43,988 nucleotides of DNA from CALCHX01 sp035761165. Lineage in GTDB: Bacteria > Gemmatimonadota > Gemmatimonadetes > Gemmatimonadales > Gemmatimonadaceae. The stretch spans positions 1 to 43,988 of the forward strand of contig DASTRO010000134.1 of the NCBI GenBank assembly GCA_035761165.1. The letters are read 5' to 3'. The translations under genes and the position numbers were made by a program. The stretch's first letter is position 1, and the number at the start of each line of letters is the position of its first letter. Below are positions 17,564-24,810 of this stretch, piece after piece. A model generated the notes under the pieces. That model had not been told where the DNA came from and ran no database searches. It saw only the letters and a list, made by a program, of their open reading frames with translations.

Positions 17564-20323
17564 TCAGAGCTCTCCCGCGTAGATCCCGTTGAAGAGGAAC
17601 TTGAACGTGCCGTGCGGCTGTGCGCGGAAGGTGATCTCGGGGCCGAACATGTACAGCTTCCCCTTCCCGACGTCCGCCACCGCGGCCGCCACGCCCTTGT
17701 CCAGGCGCTCCTGTCCCCACGCCCAGCCGCTGCGCAGCGACGTCGGCGTGTCGAACCAGGCGATCGGGCGCAGCCCCTGCTGCGCCGCGTTCGCGCCGAG
17801 CGTGTAGACCGGGCTGTTGTCGAACATCACGATCGCCGAGTCGGGCATGCCGTGGGCGATGGGAAGCGTGGAGTCCACCGCCACCTCGAGCAGCGAGCCG
17901 GGGATGTAGAACTGCTCGTTCGTCAGCTCCTTCTCGCCGCTGGCCGTCTTCTCGACCAGGTGGTTCGACATCGGCAGGCCGAAGTGCTCGCCGAGCACCG
18001 TCGAGCTGCCGACGGTGATGATCGTGCCGCCGGCCTCGGCGAACTGCTTGAGCTGCGGCACCGTCTTGGCGACGGTGATGCTGCCGAGCCAGCCACGATA
18101 CTCCTCCGGGACGTTGGTCGGATCGCCGCCGAAGCCGCGGCCGCCGCGGTCGCTGGCCGGGATCAGGCCGTCGGCGAAGATGATCACGTCGTACTTGGAG
18201 CGCAGGTTGCCGGCGTCGAGCTGCTGCGGGTAGACGACGTCGAAGGGGAACTCGAAGTTCTCGAGGATGAAGCGCATCCACCCGCTCGGCATGGAGCCGC
18301 CGTAGCGGTCGACGAGGGCCACGCGGCGCGGCGCGAGCTTCGTCATGGTGGCGGGCTTCGCCGGGGCCGCGGTGAACGAGACGCCGCGCTCCTTGGCCAC
18401 CTGCTCCAGCGTGCGGCGCGCGTTCCCCTCGTTGGGGATGTAGAAGCTGCCCTGCGGGATGCCGCCGCTCGCCGCCGTCACCCAGTAGACGGGCTGCCCC
18501 GCCTTGAGCAGGCGGTTGACGGCGGTGAACGCCTCGTTGCCGACGTGGCTCAGCAGCCAGCCGTTGCGCGCCGAGCTGGCGACCTGGCCGGCGGGGACGG
18601 TGAGCGTGTCCCCGGTGAACTTCTGGAACGGGCCGTCGAAGCCGTCGCGCACACGGTCGTACTGCACGCCCATCTGCATGGCCAGCGTCCAGCCGGCGGC
18701 GTCGTACGGCGGGATCGGCGGGCCGCCCGGGTAGGCGAAGTCGTTCGGGTGGTCCTGCGGCTCGAACATGTCCAGGACGTGCGGCCGGAACGCCTGCGCC
18801 GTCTTGACGACGATCGAGCCGGCGGGGTACTGCTTGCCGTTCACCGAGAAGGGCGCCGTCGCCACGTGCACGTCGACGCCGTTCTTGAGCAGCGTGTTGG
18901 CGAACTTCACCGCCGTCGGGAACTCGGGCTGGGCCGCCGAGAGGATGTAGCCGCGCGGGTCGCGCGTCTCCGGCGTGCGCATCGCGTTGTACTCGGTGAT
19001 GTCGCCCGTCGGGCCGCGGCCGCGGAAGCCGCCGCGCCCGCTCTGGTCACCCTGCCCGCGCTCGGCCTCCATCTTCGCGGTGATCGCCGCGATGTCGTGC
19101 GGCCAGATGGTCCACGAGTCGGTGCTCCCCTTGGCGATCGCGTCCTTCCCCATCTCGTAGATGTTGTAGAGGAACTCCTCCTTCTTCTGCGAGACGAGGT
19201 CGAACACGGCCTTGTTCGCCGTCACCGAGTAGTCGATGGACTGGCGGAAGTGCCACTCCTGCGGCTTGATCGGGTAGGGCAGGTCGGCCGAGCGGATCTG
19301 CTTGGACGGGATGAACGGGATGGTCGTCGGCGTCGGGTTGCCGATCGACTCGGTGAGCAGCCCGATCATGTTGTGGAAGTAGGCCGAGGTGCGCAGGCCA
19401 CCGTCCCACCACGTGGAGTAGTTGGCGCCGCGACGGATCGTCACCCCCGGCTTGTCCTCGGCGATGAAGCGGTGCATCATCGCCGCGCCCACGAGGTCCA
19501 GCCCGCTGGTGATGAGCGGGTGGAGGTTGTAGTTGGCCGGGTCGCGGAAGGGCGGCGCGAACATGACCGTGCCGGCGGGTCCCGTCTGGTGATGGTTGTA
19601 GATCACCTGCGGGTACCACTCGCGGTACGAGACGCGGTTCATGTTCATCGTCTCGGGCTGCGACGCGAGGTAGAAGTCGCGGTTGTTGTCGTGCCCGACG
19701 TACTTCTGGTACAGCCGCGGGATGCCGCCGGTGCTGCGCTCCTTCGGATCCTCGTCCTTCATGTACCAGTTGGCGACCAGCTCCATGCCGTCCGGGTTGG
19801 CGTGCACGGCGAGGATGATGAGGTCGTCCAGGAAGCGCAGCGTCTCGGGATCGTTGGCGCTCACGAGCTGGTAGACGGTCTCGATGAGCTGGTTGGCGCC
19901 GAGCACCTCGGTGGCGTGGAGGCCGCCGTCGAACCAGACGATCCCCTTCCCCTCCCGGGCGAGCTGGTGCGCCTGCTCGTCGGTGAGCCCTTCGGCGCGC
20001 GCCAGCCGCTCGGCGATCTGCCGGTAGTGCTCGCGGTTCTTGATGTTCTCCGGCGACGAGATGATCGCCATGAGCTGGGGTCGCCCCTCCGCCGTGTAGC
20101 CGATGGTGTCGAGCACCATGCGGTCGGACTCGGTGGCGAGCTTCTGCCAGTACTGCATGAACTGGGTGTAGTTGGGCAGCACGTAGTCGGCGCCGATGTC
20201 GAAGCCGAACTGCTGCTTCGGGCTCGTGACGTGCGGCGCGGCCTGCGCGCCCGCCACGCCCGCCGCCAGGACGGTGCCCACGACGAGCGCGAGCGACCGC
20301 GAGCGGACCAGACGGTTCACCAT
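17564..20323 (-). CDS. Secreted M14-family zinc carboxypeptidase (919 aa)
   Basis: An exported exopeptidase-type enzyme. A signal peptide (about 1-28, ending AGVAGAQA) precedes the M14 domain: GGLHATE (His136, Glu139 as zinc ligands), ANPDGME, the substrate-binding HDNNRDFY (Arg215), NHHQTG (third zinc ligand His244 or 245) and LLTESIGNP (Glu325, likely catalytic). The remaining 550 residues contain a domain with alternating beta/alpha pattern (VALVDRYGGSMPSGWMRFIL, YDVIIFADGLIP, GGTIITVGSSTVL), resembling a glutamine-amidotransferase-like fold, as in other long M14 proteins of this kind. The ATG at 20323 fits the signal peptide. It is probably monocistronic, with a hairpin terminator. Confidence 0.9.
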   Translation of the reverse strand: MVNRLVRSRSLALVVGTVLAAGVAGAQAAPHVTSPKQQFGFDIGADYVLPNYTQFMQYWQKLATESDRMVLDTIGYTAEGRPQLMAIISSPENIKNREHYRQIAERLARAEGLTDEQAHQLAREGKGIVWFDGGLHATEVLGANQLIETVYQLVSANDPETLRFLDDLIILAVHANPDGMELVANWYMKDEDPKERSTGGIPRLYQKYVGHDNNRDFYLASQPETMNMNRVSYREWYPQVIYNHHQTGPAGTVMFAPPFRDPANYNLHPLITSGLDLVGAAMMHRFIAEDKPGVTIRRGANYSTWWDGGLRTSAYFHNMIGLLTESIGNPTPTTIPFIPSKQIRSADLPYPIKPQEWHFRQSIDYSVTANKAVFDLVSQKKEEFLYNIYEMGKDAIAKGSTDSWTIWPHDIAAITAKMEAERGQGDQSGRGGFRGRGPTGDITEYNAMRTPETRDPRGYILSAAQPEFPTAVKFANTLLKNGVDVHVATAPFSVNGKQYPAGSIVVKTAQAFRPHVLDMFEPQDHPNDFAYPGGPPIPPYDAAGWTLAMQMGVQYDRVRDGFDGPFQKFTGDTLTVPAGQVASSARNGWLLSHVGNEAFTAVNRLLKAGQPVYWVTAASGGIPQGSFYIPNEGNARRTLEQVAKERGVSFTAAPAKPATMTKLAPRRVALVDRYGGSMPSGWMRFILENFEFPFDVVYPQQLDAGNLRSKYDVIIFADGLIPASDRGGRGFGGDPTNVPEEYRGWLGSITVAKTVPQLKQFAEAGGTIITVGSSTVLGEHFGLPMSNHLVEKTASGEKELTNEQFYIPGSLLEVAVDSTLPIAHGMPDSAIVMFDNSPVYTLGANAAQQGLRPIAWFDTPTSLRSGWAWGQERLDKGVAAAVADVGKGKLYMFGPEITFRAQPHGTFKFLFNGIYAGEL

Positions 20324-20442
20324 GGTGGAACGACCCCCGGGAAGCTGGAGAGGAAGGGAGGAGAGTGACGCCGGAAGATGACCCGAGGCCGGCCGGCGTG
20401 CTACCGGGTGTACGCGGGAGGGCGGGGGGGGCGTTGAACGGC

Positions 20443-20470
20443 GAGCGCTGAGCGCTCAGCGCTCAGCGTG
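20443..20470. repeat. Heptamer array RAGCGCT containing a 22-bp palindrome
   Basis: Four tandem 7-mers (GAGCGCT, GAGCGCT, CAGCGCT, CAGCGTG). Because the word is nearly self-complementary, positions 20443-20464 form a perfect 22-bp palindrome. It lies between the divergent M14 and pxpA genes. Confidence 0.75.
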
Positions 20471-20483
20471 ACGGCCGCTCGGG

Positions 20484-20501
20484 CTGGCCAGTACTGGCCA
20501 G
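20484..20501. promoter_or_regulatory. Perfect 18-bp palindrome upstream of pxpA (candidate operator)
   Basis: CTGGCCAGTACTGGCCAG reads identically on both strands and sits 57 bp before the pxpA start. Unlike its neighbours it is not part of a 7-bp array. An operator for the pxp operon is plausible, but no promoter boxes are clear. Confidence 0.35.
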
Positions 20502-20514
20502 TCGGAGGGTGTTC

Positions 20515-20549
20515 CGCTGACCGCTCATCGCTGAGCGCTGATCGCTAGC
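20515..20549. repeat. Heptamer array CGCTNAN, five copies
   Basis: Five consecutive 7-mers (CGCTGAC, CGCTCAT, CGCTGAG, CGCTGAT, CGCTAGC) end 9 bp before the pxpA start codon, so the pxpA ribosome-binding region is made of repeat and no Shine-Dalgarno is present. Confidence 0.75.
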
Positions 20550-20558
20550 TTCTCCCCC

Positions 20559-21320
20559 ATGCTCTCCATCGACCTCAATGCCGACCTCGGCGAGGGCTTC
20601 GGGCACTACGTGGTGGCCGACGAGGGGCACGTCCTCCCCCTCGTCACGTCGGCCAGCATCGCTTGCGGCTTCCATGCGGGCGATCCACTCACCATGCGGC
20701 GCAGCGTCCGGCTGGCGCTCGACCATGGCGTGACCGTGGGCGCCCACCCTGGCTATCCGGACCTCCTCGGCTTCGGCCGGCGCGACCTGGGGGCGACGCC
20801 GGAGGAGGTCACCGCCTACGTGCTCTACCAGGTGGGCGCACTCGCCGCCGTGTGCCACGCCGAGCGCACCGTGCTGCGCTACGTGAAGCCGCACGGCGCG
20901 CTCTACAACCGCGCGGCCACCGACGCGGTCGTCGCGGCCGCGGTGGCCGAGGGGGTGCGGCTGGCCGACCCCACGCTCGTCCTCCTCGGGCTCGCCGGGA
21001 GCGCGCTCGTCAGTGAGGGGCAGCGCGCCGGGCTGCGCACCGCGGCCGAGGCGTTCGCCGACCGCGCCTACCTGGCGGACGGCACCCTCGCGCCGCGCAG
21101 CCGGCCCGGCGCGGTGCTCACCGACGAGGCGGCCGTGGTGGAACAGGCGCTCGGCATCGTCCGCGAGCAGCGGGTGGCCACGCTGGACGGCGGCAGCCGC
21201 CCCGTGCACGCCGACTCGCTCTGTGTGCACGGCGACAATCCGCGCGCGCCGGCGCTACTGCGCGCCCTGCGCCGGCGGCTCAACGGCGAGGGGATCACGA
21301 TCGCGTCGTTCGCCGGATGA
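20559..21320 (+). CDS. pxpA: 5-oxoprolinase subunit A (LamB/YcsF family)
   Basis: A subunit of the ATP-dependent PxpABC enzyme that opens 5-oxoproline (pyroglutamate) to glutamate. The 253-residue sequence is full-length and begins with the diagnostic IDLNADLGEGFG, followed by SASIACGFHAGDP, GAHPGYPDLLGFGRR, YVKPHGALYN and VHADSLCVHGDNP. It is the first gene of a three-gene operon; its stop overlaps pxpB as ATGA. Pyroglutamate forms spontaneously from N-terminal glutamine of peptides, which fits the many peptidases nearby. Confidence 0.96.
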   Translation: MLSIDLNADLGEGFGHYVVADEGHVLPLVTSASIACGFHAGDPLTMRRSVRLALDHGVTVGAHPGYPDLLGFGRRDLGATPEEVTAYVLYQVGALAAVCHAERTVLRYVKPHGALYNRAATDAVVAAAVAEGVRLADPTLVLLGLAGSALVSEGQRAGLRTAAEAFADRAYLADGTLAPRSRPGAVLTDEAAVVEQALGIVREQRVATLDGGSRPVHADSLCVHGDNPRAPALLRALRRRLNGEGITIASFAG

Positions 21321-21982
21321 GCTGGCCGCGCATCGCCCCGCTCGGGGACGGCGCGATCACCGTCGCCCTGGGCGACGCGGTGGAGCCGGCGCTGAACGCG
21401 CGCGTCCACCGGCTGGCGGCGGCCGTGCGCGCCGCGGCGCTGCCCGGGGTGGTGGACGTGGTGCCGGCGTACGCGGCCGTCACCGTCTTCTACGAGCCAC
21501 TGCACCACGGCCACGCCGAGCTGGCGGCGGCGCTCGCCCCGCTGGCCGAGGCGGCCGTGCGCGACGCGCCCGCCGCGGCGCCGACATCCGACGCGACGTC
21601 CGGCTCCCTCCACCGGATCCCGGTACGCTACGACGGCCCCGACCTGGCCGAGGTGGCCCGGCGGACGGGGCTCACGCCGGAGGAGGTGGTGCGGCGGCAC
21701 GCCGAGCGGACGTACGCGGTCTACCTGCTCGGCTTCGTCCCGGGCTTCGCCTACCTCGGCGACCTGGATGCGTCGCTCGTCCTGCCGCGCCGCGCCGACC
21801 CGCGCCCCCGCGTGCCCGTGGGCGCGGTGGCGATCGCGGGCCGGCAGACGGCGGTCTATCCGCTCCCCACACCCGGCGGCTGGCACCTGATCGGCCGCAC
21901 CGACGCACCGCTGTTCGACGCGGCGCGCACGCCGCCGGCGCTGCTCGCCCCCGGGGACCGCGTGCGCTTCGTCCCCGCGTGA
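21317..21982 (+). CDS. pxpB: 5-oxoprolinase subunit B (KipI family)
   Basis: The 221-residue carboxyltransferase-domain subunit 1 (AHS1/KipI). Motifs include APLGDGAITVALG at the N-terminus, IPVRYDGPDLAEVARRTGL, LLGFVPGFAYLG, RVPVGAVAIAGRQTAVYP and PGGWHLIGRT. It acts with PxpC as the partner of PxpA. The ATG start overlaps the pxpA stop and its own stop overlaps pxpC, so all three are translationally coupled and probably made in fixed ratio. Confidence 0.95.
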   Translation: MSWPRIAPLGDGAITVALGDAVEPALNARVHRLAAAVRAAALPGVVDVVPAYAAVTVFYEPLHHGHAELAAALAPLAEAAVRDAPAAAPTSDATSGSLHRIPVRYDGPDLAEVARRTGLTPEEVVRRHAERTYAVYLLGFVPGFAYLGDLDASLVLPRRADPRPRVPVGAVAIAGRQTAVYPLPTPGGWHLIGRTDAPLFDAARTPPALLAPGDRVRFVPA

Positions 21983-22950
21983 GCGACACCCCGACGCTGG
22001 TCGTCGACGGCGCCCTGCCGTTCGTCACGGTGCAGGATCTGGGGCGGCCGGGCCACCGGCACCTCGGCGTGCCGGCGGGCGGCGCGATGGACCGCTGGGC
22101 GCTGCAGGCGGCGAACATCCTCGTCGGCAACGAGCCGGGGGCGGCGGCGCTGGAGTGGGCCGTCGGTGGCGGGATGGTGCGCCTGGCGAGGGAGGGAACG
22201 ATCGCGCTCACCGGTGCCGGCGCCGACGCCGAGCTGGACGGCGCGCCGGTTCGCCCCTGGGAGCCGCTCCACGTCCGCGCCGGCGGCACGCTGGCGATCC
22301 GGGGCCTGCGCGGCGCCTTCCTCTACGTGGCCTTGGCCGGCGGCATCGACGTGCCGTCGCTGATGGGGAGCCGCGCGACCTACCTGCCGGGGGGATTCGG
22401 CGGGCACGACGGACGGCGCCTCCGCGCCGGGGACGTGCTGCCGCTCGGGCCCGCCGCGTCGCCCGCCCCCGCCGGCTTCGCCTGCCCGCCGGAGCTGTGC
22501 CGGGCGATCGCCGGTCCGGGCGACGACGCGCCGCTGCGGGTCGTGCGCGGCCCGCAGGCGGGGCTGCTGGACGCGACCGCCTGGCAGACGCTGCTCGAGG
22601 CACCCTTCCACGTCGCCCCGGCCGCCGACCGGACGGGCTACCGCCTGCTCGGCCCGCCGCTGTCGCTGACGGCCGAGGCCGCGCTGCCGTCGGAACCGGG
22701 CTGCCCCGGCGCCGTGCAGCTGCCGCCCGGCGGGCAGCCGATCGTCCTCATGGCCGATGCGCCGACGGTCGGCGGCTACCCGAAGCCACTGGTGGTCTGC
22801 GCGGCCGACCTGGGATGCCTCGCCCAGCGCCGTCCAGGCGACGCGGTGCGCTTCATCGAGATCGACGTCGCCGCCGCGCAGCGCGCCTATCGCCGCCGCC
22901 GCGTCGCGCTCTGGACGCTGAGCCAGCTGGTGGCGGCGGGCCGTTACTGA
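21979..22950 (+). CDS. pxpC: 5-oxoprolinase subunit C (KipA/AHS2 family)
   Basis: The 323-residue carboxyltransferase-domain subunit 2. It shows FVTVQDLGRPGHRHLGVPAGGAMDRWAL, ALEW, FLYVALAGGIDVP, GSRATYLPGGFGG, RVVRGPQ, the DRTGYRL motif and MADAPTVGGYPKPLVV, all typical of KipA/PxpC. The GTG start at 21979 shares GTGA with the pxpB stop. The family's usual length is 300-330, so it is complete. A short 18-bp dispersed repeat and palindromic element copy 2 follow immediately and may end the transcript. Confidence 0.95.
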   Translation: MSDTPTLVVDGALPFVTVQDLGRPGHRHLGVPAGGAMDRWALQAANILVGNEPGAAALEWAVGGGMVRLAREGTIALTGAGADAELDGAPVRPWEPLHVRAGGTLAIRGLRGAFLYVALAGGIDVPSLMGSRATYLPGGFGGHDGRRLRAGDVLPLGPAASPAPAGFACPPELCRAIAGPGDDAPLRVVRGPQAGLLDATAWQTLLEAPFHVAPAADRTGYRLLGPPLSLTAEAALPSEPGCPGAVQLPPGGQPIVLMADAPTVGGYPKPLVVCAADLGCLAQRRPGDAVRFIEIDVAAAQRAYRRRRVALWTLSQLVAAGRY

Positions 22951-22954
22951 CCCT

Positions 22955-22990
22955 GCGGAACGGCGACTGCCTGCCGCGGATCACGCGGAG
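22955..22990 (-). repeat. Dispersed 18-bp word, copy 1
   Basis: Read on the minus strand, CTCCGCGTGATCCGCGGC (22990-22973) is followed by a short spacer and GCCGTTCCGC. The same 18-mer and the same downstream word occur on the plus strand at 28230-28257. Both copies lie just after the 3' ends of converging genes. Confidence 0.7.
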
Positions 22991-23012
22991 AGGGCCGCGG
23001 ATCGGCTGCTCG

Positions 23013-23412
23013 GTACGCCGGGGCTCCGCGCGCCCTGGGCGGGCATCTACGCTCATGAGGAGAGCGGATGCGGCGGAAAAGGCGCGGAGACGGCGGATCG
23101 CTCCTCGGGGTGTCCACGGCTCCGCGCGCCAGAGTCGGGAATGAATGGGGGTGGGCTCCTCGGCCCCTCACGGCTCCGTGCGCCGGACCGGGCGAGCGGA
23201 GGGATGAGGGCAGAGGCGCCCACCCCCGATCAGTTCCGGTCCTGGCGCGGGGCGGTGTGGCATGGGGAGCCCCCCACCCCCTCTGGTCAGCTCCTGGCGG
23301 GAGGAGCCGTGGAGTGGAGGCGGAGCAATCCGAAGGATCCGTGCTCGTCCGAAGCATCCGTGTCCCCCCTGAGCGTAGATGCCGGCCCACGGCAAACGGA
23401 GCTCCGGCGTAC
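23013..23412. repeat. Palindromic element, copy 2 (about 400 bp, no gene)
   Basis: This is a diverged and longer version of the element at 17248-17485. The left side carries TACGCCGG, then GGCATCTACGCTCATGAGG and GAGCGGATGCGG, then GGATCGCTCC; the right side carries the complements in reverse order (GGATCCGTGC, GCATCCGTG, TGAGCGTAGATGCC, CCGGCGTAC). The centre holds GAATGGGGGTGGG and a C-rich counterpart (CCCCCCACCCCC). Arms are imperfect, unlike copy 1. It fills the convergent gap between pxpC and the CDF gene; the whole gap 22951-23483 (533 bp) has no credible gene. Confidence 0.75.
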
Positions 23413-23483
23413 AGCGGAGCCGAGCCGGGTCGCGCCGAAGGCGCGCCGCGTCTTGCGAGGCCGCCGTTCGCGGTTCCGCCGCG

Positions 23484-24371
23484 TCAGTCGGTGACGAGCC
23501 CCTCGAACGGCTCCATGTGCACCAGCGTGCCGGCCACCGCGGGCACGGCATCCTGGATGGCGCCCTTCACGCGGCCGCTGAGCTCGTGCGCGTCGTGGAG
23601 CGACATCGCCGGGTCGGCCTGCACGTGGATGTCCACGAAGTAGGCCAGGCCGTGCTTGCGCACCATCAGCTTCTCGATCGCCTGCACGTCCGGCACCGTG
23701 CGCGCGGCGTGGCTCACGCGCTCGATCACCGCCGGGTCGGGGGCGCGGTCCATCAGGTCGGCCACGGCCGGGCGCAGCACGTTGATGCCGTTCGCGAAGA
23801 TGATGATCGACGCCACCACGGCCGCCCAGTCGTCCGCCGACTCCCAGCCGGGCCCACCGATCAGCGCGACCGAGATGCCGACGAAGGCCGCCGCCGAGGT
23901 GATCGCGTCGCTGCGGTGATGCCAGGCGTCTGCCTGCACCGCCGTGCTCCCCACCTCGGTGCCCACGTGGAGCACGCGGCGGAAGAGCCCCTCCTTGATC
24001 AGGATCACCGCCACCAGCACCACCAGCGTGAACGGCGCCGGCGCGTGGTGCGGCGTGACGATCTCGCGCGCCGCCTCGATCGCCACCCCCACCGCTGCAC
24101 CGAGGAGGAGGAGTCCGACGATGGCTGCCGCCAGCGCCTCCGCCTTCCCGTAGCCGAAGGGGTACGACTCGTCGGCCGAGCGGGCGGCGATGCGCAGGCC
24201 TCCCCAGACGATGAGCGAGGAGACGACGTCGGCCACCGACTCGATGGCATCGGCGACGAGGGCATACGAGTGCCCTACCAGCCCGGCGACCAGCTTGGCG
24301 ATCGCGAGGAGGGCGTTCACGAGCAGCCCGGCCTGGGCCGAGCGGATGCCGCGGGTGAACTCGTCGGCCAT
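23484..24371 (-). CDS. Cation diffusion facilitator (CDF) metal transporter
   Basis: A 295-residue inner-membrane exporter of divalent metal (Zn, Mn, Fe or Co class) in exchange for protons. Six transmembrane segments are expected: about 13-33, 38-58, 82-100, 112-128, 155-172 and 180-198, followed by a cytoplasmic ferredoxin-like domain (VPDVQAIEKLMVRKHGLAYFVDIHVQADP). The transport site is readable: Glu44 and Asp48 in DAIESVADV (helix 2) and His151 and Asp155 in HHRSD (helix 5). Glu44 replaces the Asp or His seen in the best-studied members. The start ATG at 24371 is clean, but no strong Shine-Dalgarno is evident. The specific metal cannot be assigned. Confidence 0.93.
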   Translation of the reverse strand: MADEFTRGIRSAQAGLLVNALLAIAKLVAGLVGHSYALVADAIESVADVVSSLIVWGGLRIAARSADESYPFGYGKAEALAAAIVGLLLLGAAVGVAIEAAREIVTPHHAPAPFTLVVLVAVILIKEGLFRRVLHVGTEVGSTAVQADAWHHRSDAITSAAAFVGISVALIGGPGWESADDWAAVVASIIIFANGINVLRPAVADLMDRAPDPAVIERVSHAARTVPDVQAIEKLMVRKHGLAYFVDIHVQADPAMSLHDAHELSGRVKGAIQDAVPAVAGTLVHMEPFEGLVTD

Positions 24372-24447
24372 GTGGTGGGGCAGTCGATGCGGGGGCCGCG
24401 CCCCGGGGGGGCGGAACGGACCCGCGCAATCTGACGCGGACCGCCCG

Positions 24448-24493
24448 CGTGGTGTAGTCGGGTGATCGTCCGTGGTGTAGTCAGGTGATCGTC
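24448..24493. repeat. 23-bp direct tandem repeat, two copies
   Basis: Positions 24448-24470 and 24471-24493 match in 22 of 23 bases (core GGTGTAGTCRGGTGATCG). It is located 77-122 bp upstream of the CDF start. A duplicated protein-binding site or a slippage duplication are both possible. Confidence 0.8.
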
Positions 24494-24495
24494 GC

Positions 24496-24540
24496 GGCCC
24501 GCGTCCCGCGCTCGATGCGGGGCGCGGGCCTTCGCGCCTC
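24496..24540. other. Hairpin upstream of the CDF gene
   Basis: GGCCCGCG, a T, then CCCGC pair with GCGGG, a G, then CGCGGGCC, giving a 14-bp stem with one T-G pair. It directly follows the 23-bp tandem repeat. It could be a leader structure or attenuator for CDF; no U-tract supports a terminator. Confidence 0.4.
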
Positions 24541-24810
24541 CGGCATCGTCCACCGTCGGGGACGCCCGCTGTCGCTCCGCGGGGACAGGACAGTGCCGCA
24601 GCGCGTTGCGAGGGGGACGACCGGTACGCAGCACGTCACCGGAACCGCGCGCAAGCTCTTGTGTATCAACGGTGTCAGGCCCCGCCCGCGGCGTCCGCTC
24701 GCGACCGTGGGGGCCTTGCGAGCTCCTCGACTCGCGCGCACGATTCCCGCGTGCGATGGCTCATGCGCGACGCCGCGCACCCCTCGGCACCACCGTTCGG
24801 CGGAGGCCCC

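Larger units (their letters stand above)
24372..24810. other. Divergent intergenic region with tandem repeat and hairpin, 439 bp
   Basis: No convincing gene. Going from the CDF start: a 23-bp tandem repeat (24448-24493), a hairpin (24496-24540), then about 270 bp without recognisable structure leading to the GGAGG of the lipoprotein gene. The repeat and hairpin would be in the leader of a CDF transcript, where metal-responsive control could act; this is inference. Confidence 0.5.

Noticed and set aside
22951..23483. Small ORFs of 110-190 residues across palindromic element copy 2
   Set aside because: They run through inverted-repeat arms on both strands, share the same composition in all frames and have no domain or start signal.
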